64,000 bases of DNA from Ignavibacterium sp. (GCA_018335755.1 JAGXRK010000052.1:1-64000); one strand, 5' to 3'. Positions 1 through 9,132 are shown, counted from the first letter of the stretch. Program-made: numbers and translations. Notes: generated from the sequence alone by a model not told the origin.

Positions 1-813
1 GGCACCCTTGCAGTAAATGATACGATTTCAGCTGAAACAGTAGAACTATACTATAATATGACAATAAACGACTCAGTTACGCTGACAGTCAATTCAAATT
101 ATATAATAAAGTACACCGTAACTCTTACCGGCACAGGTTTTATAGATGGGACAGGATATATAGACCTTCAGAGTAATGGTAAAATAATCATAAGCAGTTG
201 GGACAGAAGCCTGTTCAAGGGAAGATGAGGAAATCACCCGAAGCTGATATGGGCAGTACATCCAACAATTGGTAATATTGAGCAATATAAAATATACCGT
301 AAGAAAGAGACACCCGCCTTTAATCTGATAAAGACAATATCTGATACACTCGCTAAAGAATTTATAGACACAACAGTAATAATTCTTGATAATCCGCATT
401 CAAATGAAACAGCGGCAGAATATTACATAACAGCAGTATATTTTGAGGAGGAAAGTTATGCAGAAACAAATCCATCAAACACTATAAGATATCAAAGAGT
501 GCAGGGATCAGGACTAGACAAAATGGGCACAGGTGAAATGGTTCAGAATCTTGAATATAAACTTGAGCAGAACTACCCAAATCCATTTAATCCGTCAACA
601 GTAATAAAATACTCGGTAAAAGAAACAGGCTTGGTAGAGCTTAAAATACTTAACATACTTGGAGAAAGAGTAAAGACACTTGTAAAAGATATACAACCGG
701 AAGGCAGTTATGAAATTGAATTTAATGCACGAGTTCTTGCCAGCGGAATATATTTGTATAGGTTAAAAGTGAATGATTTTGTTTCGACGAAGAAGATGAT
801 TCTGGTGAAGTGA
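1..813 (+). pseudogene. T9SS-secreted protein, 3' part, interrupted by one in-frame TGA
   Basis: One reading frame runs from the window edge to the stop at 811-813 and is broken only by TGA at 226-228. Before the stop lie about 75 residues of Thr/Val/Ile-rich beta sequence. After it the same frame continues as GNHPKLIWAVHP, a fibronectin-III-like stretch (IYRKKE, YYITAVY), and from about 541 a type A T9SS C-terminal sorting domain (EQNYPNPFNPST, then VELKILNILGERV, ending TKKMILVK). In this family the tail is recognised by the Por/T9SS translocon and removed or anchored at the cell surface. The 5' end lies outside the window. Because the frame and domain order are intact across the TGA, a point nonsense mutation or a base-call error is more likely than two genes. 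The first usable start after the stop is GTG 499, which would give only the sorting domain. Substrate and function are unknown. Confidence 0.75.
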
Positions 814-820
814 CTCCATA

Positions 821-854
821 AAAAAAAGGCGAGGATAAATTTCCTCGCCTTTTT
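821..854. terminator. Bidirectional intrinsic terminator
   Basis: GGCGAGGA (828-835) pairs perfectly with TCCTCGCC (842-849) around a 6-nt loop. A-rich sequence precedes the stem and T-rich sequence follows it, so it can stop transcripts from both sides. It sits between the convergent T9SS gene and groEL. Confidence 0.9.
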
Positions 855-892
855 ACTTCATAGCCTATTAGCTGGTTATTTCGGATGATTAA

Positions 893-2527
893 TTAATACA
901 TTCCGTCCATACCGCCCATTCCACCAGGCATTGGCGGAGCTGGAGCTTCTTTTTCTTTCTTTTCATATACAACGGCTTCGGTTGTAATTAAAAGTGAAGA
1001 TACAGAAGCAGCATTTTCAAGAGCAGTTCTGGTTACTTTAGTCGGATCTATAACACCTGACTTAACAAGGTTTTCATATTTTTCAGTAGCAGCATTAAAT
1101 CCGTAATCATCTTTTCCTTCACGGACTTTCTGCAGAACAACAGATCCTTCAAGACCGGCATTGTTAACAATTTGTCTCAGCGGCTCTTCAAGAGCTTTCT
1201 GGACAATTTTAACACCGGTTGTCTGATCCATATTGTCGCCTTCAAGTTTATCGAGTCCATCGATTGCTCTAACTAAAGCTACACCGCCGCCCGCTACAAT
1301 ACCTTCTTCAACTGCAGCACGGGTTGCGTGAAGTGCATCTTCAACTCTTGCTTTCTTTTCTTTCATTTCAATCTCTGTTGATGCGCCAATCTTGATAACT
1401 GCAACACCACCGGAAAGTTTTGCTAATCTTTCCTGAAGTTTTTCTTTGTCGTAATCAGATGTGGTTTTATCAATCTGAGCTTTTATTTCATTAATTCTCT
1501 TCTTTATTTCTTCAGTCTTTCCTGATCCTTCAACTATAGTAGAGTTATCTTTATCAATAACAACTTTCTTAGCGGTACCAAGATAAGAAACTGTTGCGTT
1601 CTCTAATTTGAATCCTCTTTCTTCAGAGATAACAGTTCCGTTAGTCAGGACTGCTATATCTTCGAGCATTGCCTTTCTTCTGTCGCCGAATCCCGGAGCT
1701 TTAACAGCTGCTACTTTTAAGGTTCCGCGAATCTTGTTAACTACTAAAGTAGCAAGTGCTTCGCCTTCAAGGTCTTCAGAAATTATGAGAAGGGATTTTC
1801 CTTGCTGGGCAACTTTTTCAAGAACGGGGAGCAGGTCTTTCATTGCAGAGATTTTCTTATCGTGAATAAGAATGAAAGGATCATCAAGAACAGCTTCCAT
1901 CTTTTCTGCGTCTGTAACAAAGTAAGGTGAAATATAGCCGCGGTCGAACTGCATACCTTCAACTACATCCAGTGAAGTTTCAGTACCCTTTGCTTCTTCA
2001 ACGGTAATAACGCCATCTTTACCCACTTTATCCATAGCATCAGCTATAAGATCACCAATTGATTTATCATTATTAGCTGAAACAGAGCCAACCTGAGCTA
2101 TTTCGTTTCTTCCTTCAACTTCTTTGCTTACTTTCTTTAAGTACTCAACAACTTTTGTTACTGCAAGATCAATGCCTCTTTTCAGATCCATTGGATTTGC
2201 ACCTGCAGTTACGTTCTTTAATCCTTCTCTGTAAATAGCTTGTGCAAGAACTGTTGCTGTTGTAGTTCCGTCACCGGCAACATCACTGGTTTTAGAAGCT
2301 ACTTCACGAACCATCTGAGCGCCCATATTTTCTACGGGGTCATCAAGTTCGATTTCTTTTGCTACGGTAACACCATCTTTAGTAACAGTTGGTGCCCCAA
2401 ATTTTTTATCAATAATTACGTTACGTCCTTTTGGACCAAGTGTAACTTTAACTGCGTTAGCCAGTTTATCAACACCTGATTTTAGTCCGGTTCTAGCTTC
2501 AACGCTGTATTCAATTAGTTTTGACAT
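893..2527 (-). CDS. groL: GroEL chaperonin (60 kDa)
   Basis: Cytosolic ATP-dependent folding chamber that works with GroES. The 544-residue length is typical. ATP-site motifs LGPKGRN (30-36) and GDGTTT (85-90) are present, and the C-terminus carries the usual Gly-Met repeat tail ([10 protein letters not shown]). It lies 39 nt downstream of groES in one operon, with its own Shine-Dalgarno (AGAGGA) before the ATG. Regulation is expected to be heat-shock control by HrcA through the CIRCE element in front of groES; hrcA itself is not in the window. No missing key residues were noticed. Identification is essentially certain. Confidence 0.99.
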   Translation of the reverse strand: MSKLIEYSVEARTGLKSGVDKLANAVKVTLGPKGRNVIIDKKFGAPTVTKDGVTVAKEIELDDPVENMGAQMVREVASKTSDVAGDGTTTATVLAQAIYREGLKNVTAGANPMDLKRGIDLAVTKVVEYLKKVSKEVEGRNEIAQVGSVSANNDKSIGDLIADAMDKVGKDGVITVEEAKGTETSLDVVEGMQFDRGYISPYFVTDAEKMEAVLDDPFILIHDKKISAMKDLLPVLEKVAQQGKSLLIISEDLEGEALATLVVNKIRGTLKVAAVKAPGFGDRRKAMLEDIAVLTNGTVISEERGFKLENATVSYLGTAKKVVIDKDNSTIVEGSGKTEEIKKRINEIKAQIDKTTSDYDKEKLQERLAKLSGGVAVIKIGASTEIEMKEKKARVEDALHATRAAVEEGIVAGGGVALVRAIDGLDKLEGDNMDQTTGVKIVQKALEEPLRQIVNNAGLEGSVVLQKVREGKDDYGFNAATEKYENLVKSGVIDPTKVTRTALENAASVSSLLITTEAVVYEKKEKEAPAPPMPGGMGGMDGMY

Positions 2528-2566
2528 AGTTTATTTCCTCTTATTTTATTTACAATTAAAACTTTA

Positions 2567-2863
2567 TTAACCAAGAATTCCGAATATGTCGCTTTCGCGC
2601 ATGATAAGGTATTCTTCACCGTTTATGGTAACTTCTGTCCCACTGTATTTTCCATAAAGAACTTTATCACCGACTTTAACTTCCATCTTAACTACTTTAC
2701 CGTCGTCTGCAACTTTTCCGGGACCTGCTGCAACAATAGTTCCTTCAACCGGTTTTTCTTTTACTGTATCAGGAAGAATGATTCCGCCGGCAGTTTTTTC
2801 CTCAGCTTCGGCAGGCTTAACAACTATTCTGTCTGCCAATGGCTTTAAGTTTATTTTACTCAT
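2567..2863 (-). CDS. groS: GroES co-chaperonin (10 kDa)
   Basis: Lid of the GroEL chamber. The 98 residues match the family length. [12 protein letters not shown] opens the protein, the mobile loop that docks on GroEL is at about 21-32 ([12 protein letters not shown]), and [13 protein letters not shown] is the usual core strand region. The start is ATG with AAAGGAG 6 nt upstream. It is the first gene of the groES-groEL operon, and its leader contains a CIRCE operator overlapping the promoter -10 element, so repression by HrcA at normal temperature is the expected control. Confidence 0.99.
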   Translation of the reverse strand: MSKINLKPLADRIVVKPAEAEEKTAGGIILPDTVKEKPVEGTIVAAGPGKVADDGKVVKMEVKVGDKVLYGKYSGTEVTINGEEYLIMRESDIFGILG

Positions 2864-2907
2864 ATTTTTACTCCTTTGATTTAATTATTTTTGAAATGAA
2901 AATTTTA

Positions 2908-2934
2908 TTAGCACTCTCAAAACGCGAGTGCTAA
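2908..2934 (-). promoter_or_regulatory. CIRCE operator (HrcA binding site)
   Basis: Perfect inverted repeat TTAGCACTC (2908-2916), a 9-nt spacer, then GAGTGCTAA (2926-2934). This is the full CIRCE consensus. It lies 45 nt upstream of the groES start and overlaps the -10 box. Confidence 0.97.
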
Positions 2935-2961
2935 TATATTGTAAGTGCAAAAATTTGTCAA
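2933..2961 (-). promoter_or_regulatory. sigma70-type promoter of groES-groEL
   Basis: On the minus strand, TTGACA (2961-2956), a 17-nt spacer and TATATT (2938-2933) form a near-consensus promoter. The -10 hexamer runs into the CIRCE repeat, so bound HrcA would block polymerase directly. It also shows that this genome can use classical -35/-10 boxes. Confidence 0.85.
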
Positions 2962-3064
2962 TAGGTTTTTAGTGCTAAATAAGTGAAAAATCGTAAAAAT
3001 TTGTTAATTTCCTAAAAGCTTTAGACAAATTGTCTCATTTTTTTGCCAATAATGAAATATAATT

Positions 3065-3868
3065 ATGAACGAACCAAATAATCCGGAAAAATTTGTAAAT
3101 GAACTAAAGAACCTCCGGGAAATCATAAACGGACTTGATAAGAAAGTGATAATCATTTTTTTATCAGTTGCTGTGCTTCAAACAATTTCCTGGTATTACA
3201 CTTCAAGAAAATTTTTCCGGAATAATTTGTTTGAATACATTCCATCCGGTTACGACGTGTACCTTATTGAGTATGCATATTGGTTTATAAGTGACTTTTT
3301 CACATTGTTTATTCTTTCCGCTCTGATTATAAAAATGATTTTAAAAGAAAATCTTAAGGATTATGGTTTACAGCTGGGTGATTATAAAACCGGAATAAAA
3401 CTAACGGTAATTTTTTTAGTTGTTATGCTGCCTGTGTTATGGTTTGTTTCAGCAAAGGAAAGTTTTGTGCAGAAGTATCCCCATCTCCACAGTGCAAGGG
3501 ATTCCTGGAATGTATTTTTTATTTATGAGTCGGGTATGCTTATTTATATGTTTGCCTGGGAATTTATATGGCGCGGATTTATGCTATTCGGCTTAAAAGA
3601 AAAGTTTGGATACTATGCAGTATTAATTCAAATGATACCCTTTGTAATTTTGCATAACGGAAAACCGGAGCTTGAAACTTTTGGAGCAATTGCCGGAGGA
3701 ATTGCTCTTGGTATTCTTGCTCTGAGAACAAAATCGTTTTATTATTGTGTAGCAGTTCATATAGGAATTATGTTTTCAATCGATTTCATATCCTCGTTGA
3801 GATTCAGAGCTGGTGACTATGGAATCGGATTTAATTCATTTTTAAATATTATTAAAGAAATATTTTAA
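3065..3868 (+). CDS. CPBP-family intramembrane protease
   Basis: Polytopic membrane protein of 267 residues with hydrophobic segments at about 28-42, 70-92, 112-128, 150-166, 182-197 and 205-240. The three CPBP (Abi/Rce1-like) motifs are visible: WEFIWRG with E166 and R170, FVILH with H197, and VHIGIMF with H232. The first Glu of the usual EExxxR is Trp here, a substitution seen in other members. These proteins cleave membrane or prenylated substrates, or act as bacteriocin-immunity factors; the substrate cannot be told from the sequence. It is followed after 9 nt by pdxJ and is probably co-transcribed with it, without an obvious functional link. Confidence 0.85.
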   Translation: MNEPNNPEKFVNELKNLREIINGLDKKVIIIFLSVAVLQTISWYYTSRKFFRNNLFEYIPSGYDVYLIEYAYWFISDFFTLFILSALIIKMILKENLKDYGLQLGDYKTGIKLTVIFLVVMLPVLWFVSAKESFVQKYPHLHSARDSWNVFFIYESGMLIYMFAWEFIWRGFMLFGLKEKFGYYAVLIQMIPFVILHNGKPELETFGAIAGGIALGILALRTKSFYYCVAVHIGIMFSIDFISSLRFRAGDYGIGFNSFLNIIKEIF

Positions 3869-3877
3869 GGATTCAAA

Positions 3878-4591
3878 ATGAGATTAACATTAAACGTTGA
3901 TCATATAGCTACTTTAAGAAACGCCAGAGGCGAAGAACAACCTGATCCAGTAACAGCAGCACTGATTGCAGAGCAGGCAGGTGTGGATGGTATTGTCGTT
4001 CATCTTCGTGAGGATAGACGACATATTAATGAGCGAGATGTCAGATTATTACGCGAACTTATTACTACAAAGCTGGATTTTGAAATGGCTGCCGTTGAAG
4101 AAATTATCAGAATTGCTTGTGATGTTGGTCCGGAACTGGCTACGATAGTTCCTGAAAAAAGACAGGAGTTGACAACAGAGGGTGGAATAAATGTTATAGA
4201 TAATATCCTTTTATTAAAGGATACAATTAAAGATCTTCACGAATCGGAAATTGAAGTCTCTCTGTTTGTCGAACCTGATCTTAATCACATTGATGCAGCA
4301 GCAGAAATAGGTGCCGATTTTATTGAGTTACACACTGGTGTATTCGCAAATGCTCTTTCTGAGGAAGAGCAGTTTGATGAACTTGAGAGAATCCGTATCG
4401 CTTCAAAGCATGCTAAAAAACTTGGTCTTGGTGTAAATGCCGGGCACGGATTAAACTATCAAAATATTAAAATATTCCGAGAGCTTACCGATATTGATGA
4501 GGTAAGTATTGGTCAATCAATCATTGCCCGTGCTGTAATTGTAGGTATTAAAGAGGCAGTTCAGGAAATGATAAGATTACTCAGAAAATAG
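3878..4591 (+). CDS. pdxJ: Pyridoxine 5'-phosphate synthase
   Basis: Last step of DXP-dependent vitamin B6 synthesis: condenses 1-deoxyxylulose 5-phosphate with 3-amino-1-hydroxyacetone 1-phosphate to make PNP in the cytosol. The 237 residues fold as a TIM barrel. The family start LNVDHIATLRNARG is present, as are H42/R44 (VHLREDRRH), the catalytic-type Glu E69 (DFEMAA) and H190 (NAGHGLNY). ATG is preceded by AAGGA 7-8 nt upstream. It follows the CPBP gene by 9 nt. No other pdx gene is in the window. Confidence 0.97.
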   Translation: MRLTLNVDHIATLRNARGEEQPDPVTAALIAEQAGVDGIVVHLREDRRHINERDVRLLRELITTKLDFEMAAVEEIIRIACDVGPELATIVPEKRQELTTEGGINVIDNILLLKDTIKDLHESEIEVSLFVEPDLNHIDAAAEIGADFIELHTGVFANALSEEEQFDELERIRIASKHAKKLGLGVNAGHGLNYQNIKIFRELTDIDEVSIGQSIIARAVIVGIKEAVQEMIRLLRK

Positions 4592-4839
4592 ATTAGAGAG
4601 AAAATCATTTATTAGATATGCTTTTAACATTTAGCAATATTTAAACTTTGACAAACTTTAAAATTGTACAAGAATTTTATACTTCTTATCAAACTTTACA
4701 TCGTAAAAAAAATTTGCAAATTATTTACCCCTTATATGATATCTTGATATATCTATAAAAAATTTTTACAGTTTTTATTTTTAAGTCGTGTTATTACTAC
4801 AATAAAAATTATTTTTTTTTACTTTTATTTATATAAGTA
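4592..4839. other. AT-rich intergenic region after pdxJ
   Basis: About 250 nt with long A and T runs and no open frame or convincing hairpin. The TTGACA-like string at about 4648 lacks a -10 box at a proper distance. The part after 4839 belongs to the candidate small-RNA unit. Confidence 0.5.
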
Positions 4840-4868
4840 TTGCATTAGATATAAGTATCATATATTTT
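4840..4868 (+). promoter_or_regulatory. Candidate promoter of the small RNA
   Basis: TTGCAT (4840-4845), a 17-nt spacer and TATTTT (4863-4868); TATATT at 4861-4866 is an alternative -10 box. It would start a transcript near 4875, just where GC-rich sequence begins after a long AT-rich stretch. Confidence 0.45.
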
Positions 4869-4874
4869 TACAAC

Positions 4875-4951
4875 GCAGCATGCAGAAGGTTTACCCCCAG
4901 ACCTTTTGTATGGGCAGGCCCGGTAGCTTCGGTTACCGGGTTCCTTTTTTT
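4875..4951 (+). ncRNA. Candidate small structured RNA with possible pseudoknot
   Basis: A short GC-rich block lies between pdxJ and the convergent cupin gene, with a promoter-like sequence in front and an intrinsic terminator at the end. A 7-bp hairpin (4884-4890 with 4901-4907) has a C-rich loop (4891-4900). CCCA in that loop (4896-4899) can pair with TGGG (4911-4914), which would make an H-type pseudoknot. A second hairpin capped by a TTCG tetraloop (4919-4940) and a T run closes the unit. The length of about 77 nt does not match tRNA, SRP RNA or a riboswitch that I recognise, and no gene follows in the same direction, so a free sRNA is the simplest reading. It is a prediction from folding by eye. 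Confidence 0.45.
4919..4951 (+). terminator. Intrinsic terminator with TTCG tetraloop
   Basis: CCCGGTAGC (4919-4927) pairs with GTTACCGGG (4932-4940), with one G-T wobble, closed by a C(TTCG)G loop, and is followed by TTCC and seven T. The T tract is only on the plus side, so it ends plus-strand transcripts. It ends 7 nt before the stop of the convergent cupin gene. Confidence 0.85.
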
Positions 4952-4957
4952 AAAAAC

Positions 4958-5323
4958 TTATTTTTCATCTCTGTGAACAGTTTCCGGGCTGAAAGCAGGC
5001 AAGCAAACTGCTATATATTCCGCCCCTTCTTTCTCCGGAGTACTGTATCTTATCCATTCATTTTTCTCTACAATGATTGCCTGACCTTCTGAAACATCAA
5101 CCACTGTATCTTTGGTTTCAACTCTTAATAACCCTTTCAGTACAAACGTATATTCATCAAATTCAGGTTTCTGACCTGGTTCAATCCAACCAGGTGGACT
5201 GGTCATTTTTGCAATACTGATTTGCTTTGTTCCTGAATTAACTCGACCAATGAATTCCTTGATTATTTTTGGTTTATTACCAGCCGCTTCAATTATTGAT
5301 GGATTCTTGATCAATGTCGCCAT
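4958..5323 (-). CDS. Cupin-domain protein
   Basis: Small single-cupin protein of 121 residues; ligand and function unknown. The two cupin strands are visible around FDEYTFVLKGLLRVET and the GQAIIVEKNEWIRYS segment, which resembles ethanolamine-utilisation-type or sugar-binding cupins. The metal-binding His pattern is not evident (the first motif has ExDEYT rather than HxH). The start chosen is the ATG at 5323, because AAAGGA lies 6-8 nt before it; a frame extension to 5362 adds 13 basic residues without a ribosome site. It is a single gene, convergent with the candidate sRNA and divergent from the AbgT gene. Confidence 0.75.
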   Translation of the reverse strand: MATLIKNPSIIEAAGNKPKIIKEFIGRVNSGTKQISIAKMTSPPGWIEPGQKPEFDEYTFVLKGLLRVETKDTVVDVSEGQAIIVEKNEWIRYSTPEKEGAEYIAVCLPAFSPETVHRDEK

Positions 5324-5434
5324 TATTTTTCCTTTCACAAAGTTTTTGTTTCTACGTGACAAAATAATTATAAAGAATCATTTCATTGTTGAATATACAA
5401 AACATAATTTTGGAAATATTTTTTGGAGAATTAA

Positions 5435-6964
5435 TTGATACAACCATCTTTAGCATCCAGGGTCTTTAATAAAACTTTAGACTACATCGAAATCATTGGT
5501 AATAAACTTCCTCACCCCGCAACTTTATTTGCACTGCTTGCGGTGATGGTTGCACTGGCATCGTGGATCAGTGATCTATTGGCATTAACAGCAATTCATC
5601 CTGCAGACGGATCCATTATTGTGGTTAAAAATTTACTGAATGCAGATGGTTTAAGATGGATGTACACAAATGTTGTTCACAACTTCGTGAATTTTCCTCC
5701 GCTTGGCTATGTACTTGCTGTTATGATCGGTATAGGTGTTGCTGAAGGTTCGGGCTTATTCAATTCAATGATCCGTGCACTTGTTCTTAATGCTCCGCAA
5801 AAATTAATTACAGGTGCAATTGTTTTTGCCGGTGTACTTTCCCATCTTGCCTCAGAAGCAGGTTATGTTATTCTTATTCCACTAGGCGCCGCAATTTTTC
5901 ACGCACTTGGCAGACACCCTATGGCCGGATTAGCAGCAGCATTCTGCGGTGTAAGCGGCGGTTTCGGTGCTAACTTCTTAATTGGTTCCATTGATCCTGT
6001 ACTTGCAGGACTCTCTGAATCGGCTGCTCATATTATCGATCCGGCTATGAAAGTTAATGCAGCAGTTAATTTTTATTTTATGTTTGTTTCAGCTTTCATG
6101 ATTGTGATTATAGGAACATGGATTACTGAGAAAATAGTTGAACCAAGATTAAATACTTATGACGGTAATGCTGAAAAAATACCTGTTGATACAATCACCC
6201 CTGTTGAACAAAAGGGATTAAGGTGGGCAGGCATAAGTCTTATTATTTTGGTTATCCTATTGATTCTTACAGTTCTACCTGAAAATGGCATTTTCAGAAA
6301 TCCCAAAAGCGGAGAAGTTCTTCATTCACCCTTCTTTGATGGAATTATTACTGGTATTCTTATTTTCTTTTTAGTTCCGGGCTTGGTTTACGGTATAATC
6401 GTTAAGACAATCAGAAATGATAAAGATTTTATGAAGCATATCATAAAATCCATGAGTACAATGGCTACGTATATTGTATTGGTTTTCTTTGCCGCACAAT
6501 TCGTTTACTTTTTCAGATATAGTAATCTTGGGCTAATCATCGCTATAAACGGTGCAGAGTTCCTTAAGAATATTGGATTAACCGGTATTCCTTTAATTGC
6601 CGCATTTGTTATTCTTGCTGCTTTTATAAATATGTTTATGGGAAGTGCATCGGCAAAGTGGGCAATAATGGCTCCCGTTTTCATTCCGATGTTTATGCTG
6701 TTAGGATACCACCCTGCGCTTACACAGGCTGCTTTCAGAATAGGCGATTCTGTTACAAACTTAGTTACTCCAATGATGAGCTATTTTGCTTTAATAGTCG
6801 CATTCGCTCAAAAGTATGATGAAAAGTACGGGATAGGCACTATCATTTCAACTATGATTCCGTACAGTATAATATTTACTATTATCTGGACTGCTTTATT
6901 AATCATCTGGATGTTAACAGGTTTTCCATTAGGACCAGACGGGCCATTATATCTGGCTAAATGA
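5435..6964 (+). CDS. AbgT-family transporter
   Basis: Inner-membrane carrier of 509 residues related to E. coli AbgT (p-aminobenzoyl-glutamate uptake) and Neisseria MtrF (sulfonamide efflux). About a dozen hydrophobic segments and typical family stretches are seen (GNKLPHPATLFALLA, GGFGANFLIGSIDP, GSASAKWAIMAPVFIPM, and the final DSVTNLVTPMMSYF). The start is TTG at 5435 with GGAGA 6 nt upstream; the first ATG would remove the conserved N-terminus. Direction of transport and substrate (folate breakdown product, dipeptide or drug) cannot be decided. It forms a single-gene unit ending in a strong terminator. Confidence 0.93.
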   Translation: MIQPSLASRVFNKTLDYIEIIGNKLPHPATLFALLAVMVALASWISDLLALTAIHPADGSIIVVKNLLNADGLRWMYTNVVHNFVNFPPLGYVLAVMIGIGVAEGSGLFNSMIRALVLNAPQKLITGAIVFAGVLSHLASEAGYVILIPLGAAIFHALGRHPMAGLAAAFCGVSGGFGANFLIGSIDPVLAGLSESAAHIIDPAMKVNAAVNFYFMFVSAFMIVIIGTWITEKIVEPRLNTYDGNAEKIPVDTITPVEQKGLRWAGISLIILVILLILTVLPENGIFRNPKSGEVLHSPFFDGIITGILIFFLVPGLVYGIIVKTIRNDKDFMKHIIKSMSTMATYIVLVFFAAQFVYFFRYSNLGLIIAINGAEFLKNIGLTGIPLIAAFVILAAFINMFMGSASAKWAIMAPVFIPMFMLLGYHPALTQAAFRIGDSVTNLVTPMMSYFALIVAFAQKYDEKYGIGTIISTMIPYSIIFTIIWTALLIIWMLTGFPLGPDGPLYLAK

Positions 6965-6969
6965 ATCTT

Positions 6970-6991
6970 GCCCCTTAACAGGGGCTTTTTT
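6970..6991 (+). terminator. Intrinsic terminator after the AbgT gene
   Basis: GCCCC (6970-6974) pairs with GGGGC (6981-6985) around TTAACA and is followed by six T. It begins 5 nt after the stop codon. Confidence 0.9.
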
Positions 6992-7004
6992 ATTAAATAA
7001 TTGT

Positions 7005-7066
7005 TAAGAGTTCGTTCTGAAGCTCTTATAGTTTTTTATTCATATTATTTCATATCTCTTTATAAT
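7005..7066 (+). promoter_or_regulatory. Possible promoter and dyad upstream of transketolase
   Basis: TAAGAG-TTC (7005-7013) and GAA-G-CTCTTA (7019-7028) form an imperfect inverted repeat. A TATAAT hexamer is at 7061-7066, 43 nt before the tkt start, but without a good -35 box. The repeat could be an operator; the evidence is weak. Confidence 0.3.
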
Positions 7067-7108
7067 ATTTTTGAATGCTCATTTTTCAATACTTAGAAAA
7101 GGAATCAG

Positions 7109-9091
7109 ATGATCTATAATCTTATAAACAAATCCGAGTTTGATAAAGTAAAATCATTTTCCGCCAGAGACTTAGGTGACTGGTCAACAAAAATGATGCT
7201 CTTTGCCGATATGTGCAGATATAACACTTTAGTAGCGGTGAAAAAAGCAGGATCAGGTCATCTTGGATCATCGTTAAGTGCTATGGATATCGCAGTATAT
7301 CTTTATTTGAATGAAATGAATGTGCTTGAAGTTGGATTAGATTCTCCGGATAGAGATATATACTTTTCTTCAAAAGGTCATGATGTGCCTGGATTGTATT
7401 CGTTATTTTATGCAATGGGAATTATTCCTGAAGAAAAACTATTAATGCTAAGAAGACTAAACGGACTCGATGGTCATCCCGAAGTTCGTCAACCCGGAAT
7501 TGAAGCAAGCACAGGTTCACTCGGAATGGGAATCTCAAAAGCTAAAGGAATGGCATGGGCAAAAAATTATAATAGGAAAAAAGGTCACGTTTATGTACTT
7601 ACCGGTGATGGTGAATTTCAGGAAGGACAAATCTGGGAGTCACTTCAAGCTACGGCTCATCAGAAGGTTAATAACATTACTGCTATAATGGATCACAACA
7701 AGTATCAGACAGATATGCTTGTAGCTGATGTAAATAATATCGAAGATGTAGTGGAAAAAGTAAAAGCATTCGGCTGGTACGCGATAAGAATTGATGGTCA
7801 CGATTATAATGTTCTGAAAAAAACTTTTACTGATCTGAGAAAGGTATCCGACAAACCTAAAATGATAATTGCCGATACAATAAAGGGCAGGGGAGTATCA
7901 TTTATGGAAAAACCTCTCACCGAAACCTTCCAGGGAAAAACACTTTATAAATGGCATTCAGGTGCACCGGATGATGAAAGTTATGATAAAGGTTTAGCTG
8001 AATTAACCGAAACGATAACTAAACTTGCTGATGAACTGGGCTTCGGGAAAATTCAAATACCTTTAAATAAATCTGAAGGTAAACCAATCACCAAACTGGC
8101 TAAGGAATTTGTAACCGAAGCCTATGGTGAAGCATTGGTTGAACTTGCCAAGACAAATAAAAAATTTGTTGTTCTCGATGGTGATCTTTCTGCTGATTGT
8201 AAACTGCGTAGTTTTGAAAAAACTTATCCCGACAGATTCATTGAAAATGGAATAGCGGAACAGGATATGGTTTCTATGGCAGGTGGACTTGCAAGAATGG
8301 GATTGATTCCAATTGTAAATACATTCGCAAGTTTTCTTTCAGCTCGTGCTAACGAACAGATTTATAATAATGCAGGAGAAAAAACCAAAATAATTTACAC
8401 CTGTCATTTTTCAGGAGTGATTCCAGCCGGTCCGGGTAAATCCCATCAAAGTGTAAGAGATATTTCTTTGTTTGGTGCTCTGCCAAATGTAGCCATAATT
8501 CAACCTTGCAACGCAGATGAAACAAAATGGGCAACTGATTACTGCATAAGCACCGCAGAAGAAAATTGTATGCTTCGATTAGTAATTGGTCCTTCACCAG
8601 AAAGAATTCAGCTTCCGAAAGATTACAAATTTAAAGTCGGTGTGGGTGCTGAGTTAACTCAGGGTAATGATGCTATTTTATTCGGTTATGGACCTGTAAT
8701 GCTTCACGAAGCACTAGTTGCTGCTGATTACTTGAGAAAGATCGGCTTTGGTTTGAAAGTGATCAATATGCCCTGGCTGAATAAAATTGATAAAGACTGG
8801 CTGAAAAAAGTTGTTTCAGATCAAAAGAAAATATTTGTGCTTGAAGACCACTCTGCTGTCGGAGGATTAGGTGACCGGTTGTTAAACACGTTGATTGAAA
8901 TAAATGAAATTGCTGGCAAAGAGTTTGTCAACTTTGGTCTGAGAGAATATCCGGAATGCGGAACACCTCTTGAAGTTTTGGAATTTCATAAACTTGACGG
9001 TAAATCATTAGCAAAACGGATATCTGGCGTTGATGATATAGAATCAGAGGAAAAGATTAAACAAAAATATACTGCAGATGCACCGCAGTAA
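7109..9091 (+). CDS. tkt: Transketolase
   Basis: Moves two-carbon ketol units between sugar phosphates in the non-oxidative pentose phosphate pathway, using thiamine diphosphate and a divalent metal. The 660 residues carry both halves in one chain. The N-terminal half has GSGHLGSSLSA (48-58), H91 (SSKGHD), H123 and the ThDP/metal motif GDGEFQEGQIWE (166-177) with N197 (DHNKYQ). The pyrimidine domain has the activating Glu E384 (NGIAEQDM), and the C-terminal domain follows. AAGGA lies 7 nt before the ATG. The N-terminus is longer than in split archaeal-type enzymes. It is a single-gene unit. A DXS identity is unlikely given the overall pattern. Confidence 0.93.
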   Translation: MIYNLINKSEFDKVKSFSARDLGDWSTKMMLFADMCRYNTLVAVKKAGSGHLGSSLSAMDIAVYLYLNEMNVLEVGLDSPDRDIYFSSKGHDVPGLYSLFYAMGIIPEEKLLMLRRLNGLDGHPEVRQPGIEASTGSLGMGISKAKGMAWAKNYNRKKGHVYVLTGDGEFQEGQIWESLQATAHQKVNNITAIMDHNKYQTDMLVADVNNIEDVVEKVKAFGWYAIRIDGHDYNVLKKTFTDLRKVSDKPKMIIADTIKGRGVSFMEKPLTETFQGKTLYKWHSGAPDDESYDKGLAELTETITKLADELGFGKIQIPLNKSEGKPITKLAKEFVTEAYGEALVELAKTNKKFVVLDGDLSADCKLRSFEKTYPDRFIENGIAEQDMVSMAGGLARMGLIPIVNTFASFLSARANEQIYNNAGEKTKIIYTCHFSGVIPAGPGKSHQSVRDISLFGALPNVAIIQPCNADETKWATDYCISTAEENCMLRLVIGPSPERIQLPKDYKFKVGVGAELTQGNDAILFGYGPVMLHEALVAADYLRKIGFGLKVINMPWLNKIDKDWLKKVVSDQKKIFVLEDHSAVGGLGDRLLNTLIEINEIAGKEFVNFGLREYPECGTPLEVLEFHKLDGKSLAKRISGVDDIESEEKIKQKYTADAPQ

Positions 9092-9132
9092 GATTCATAA
9101 TGTAGGGAAGTAATTCAATACGTCCCTACAAT

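Noticed and set aside
94-399. 101-codon frame on the minus strand
   Set aside because: It is antisense to the well-preserved plus-strand frame of the T9SS protein and shows no domain or ribosome site.
4648-4680. TTGACA-like string after pdxJ
   Set aside because: No -10 hexamer at 16-18 nt and no transcript unit that needs it.
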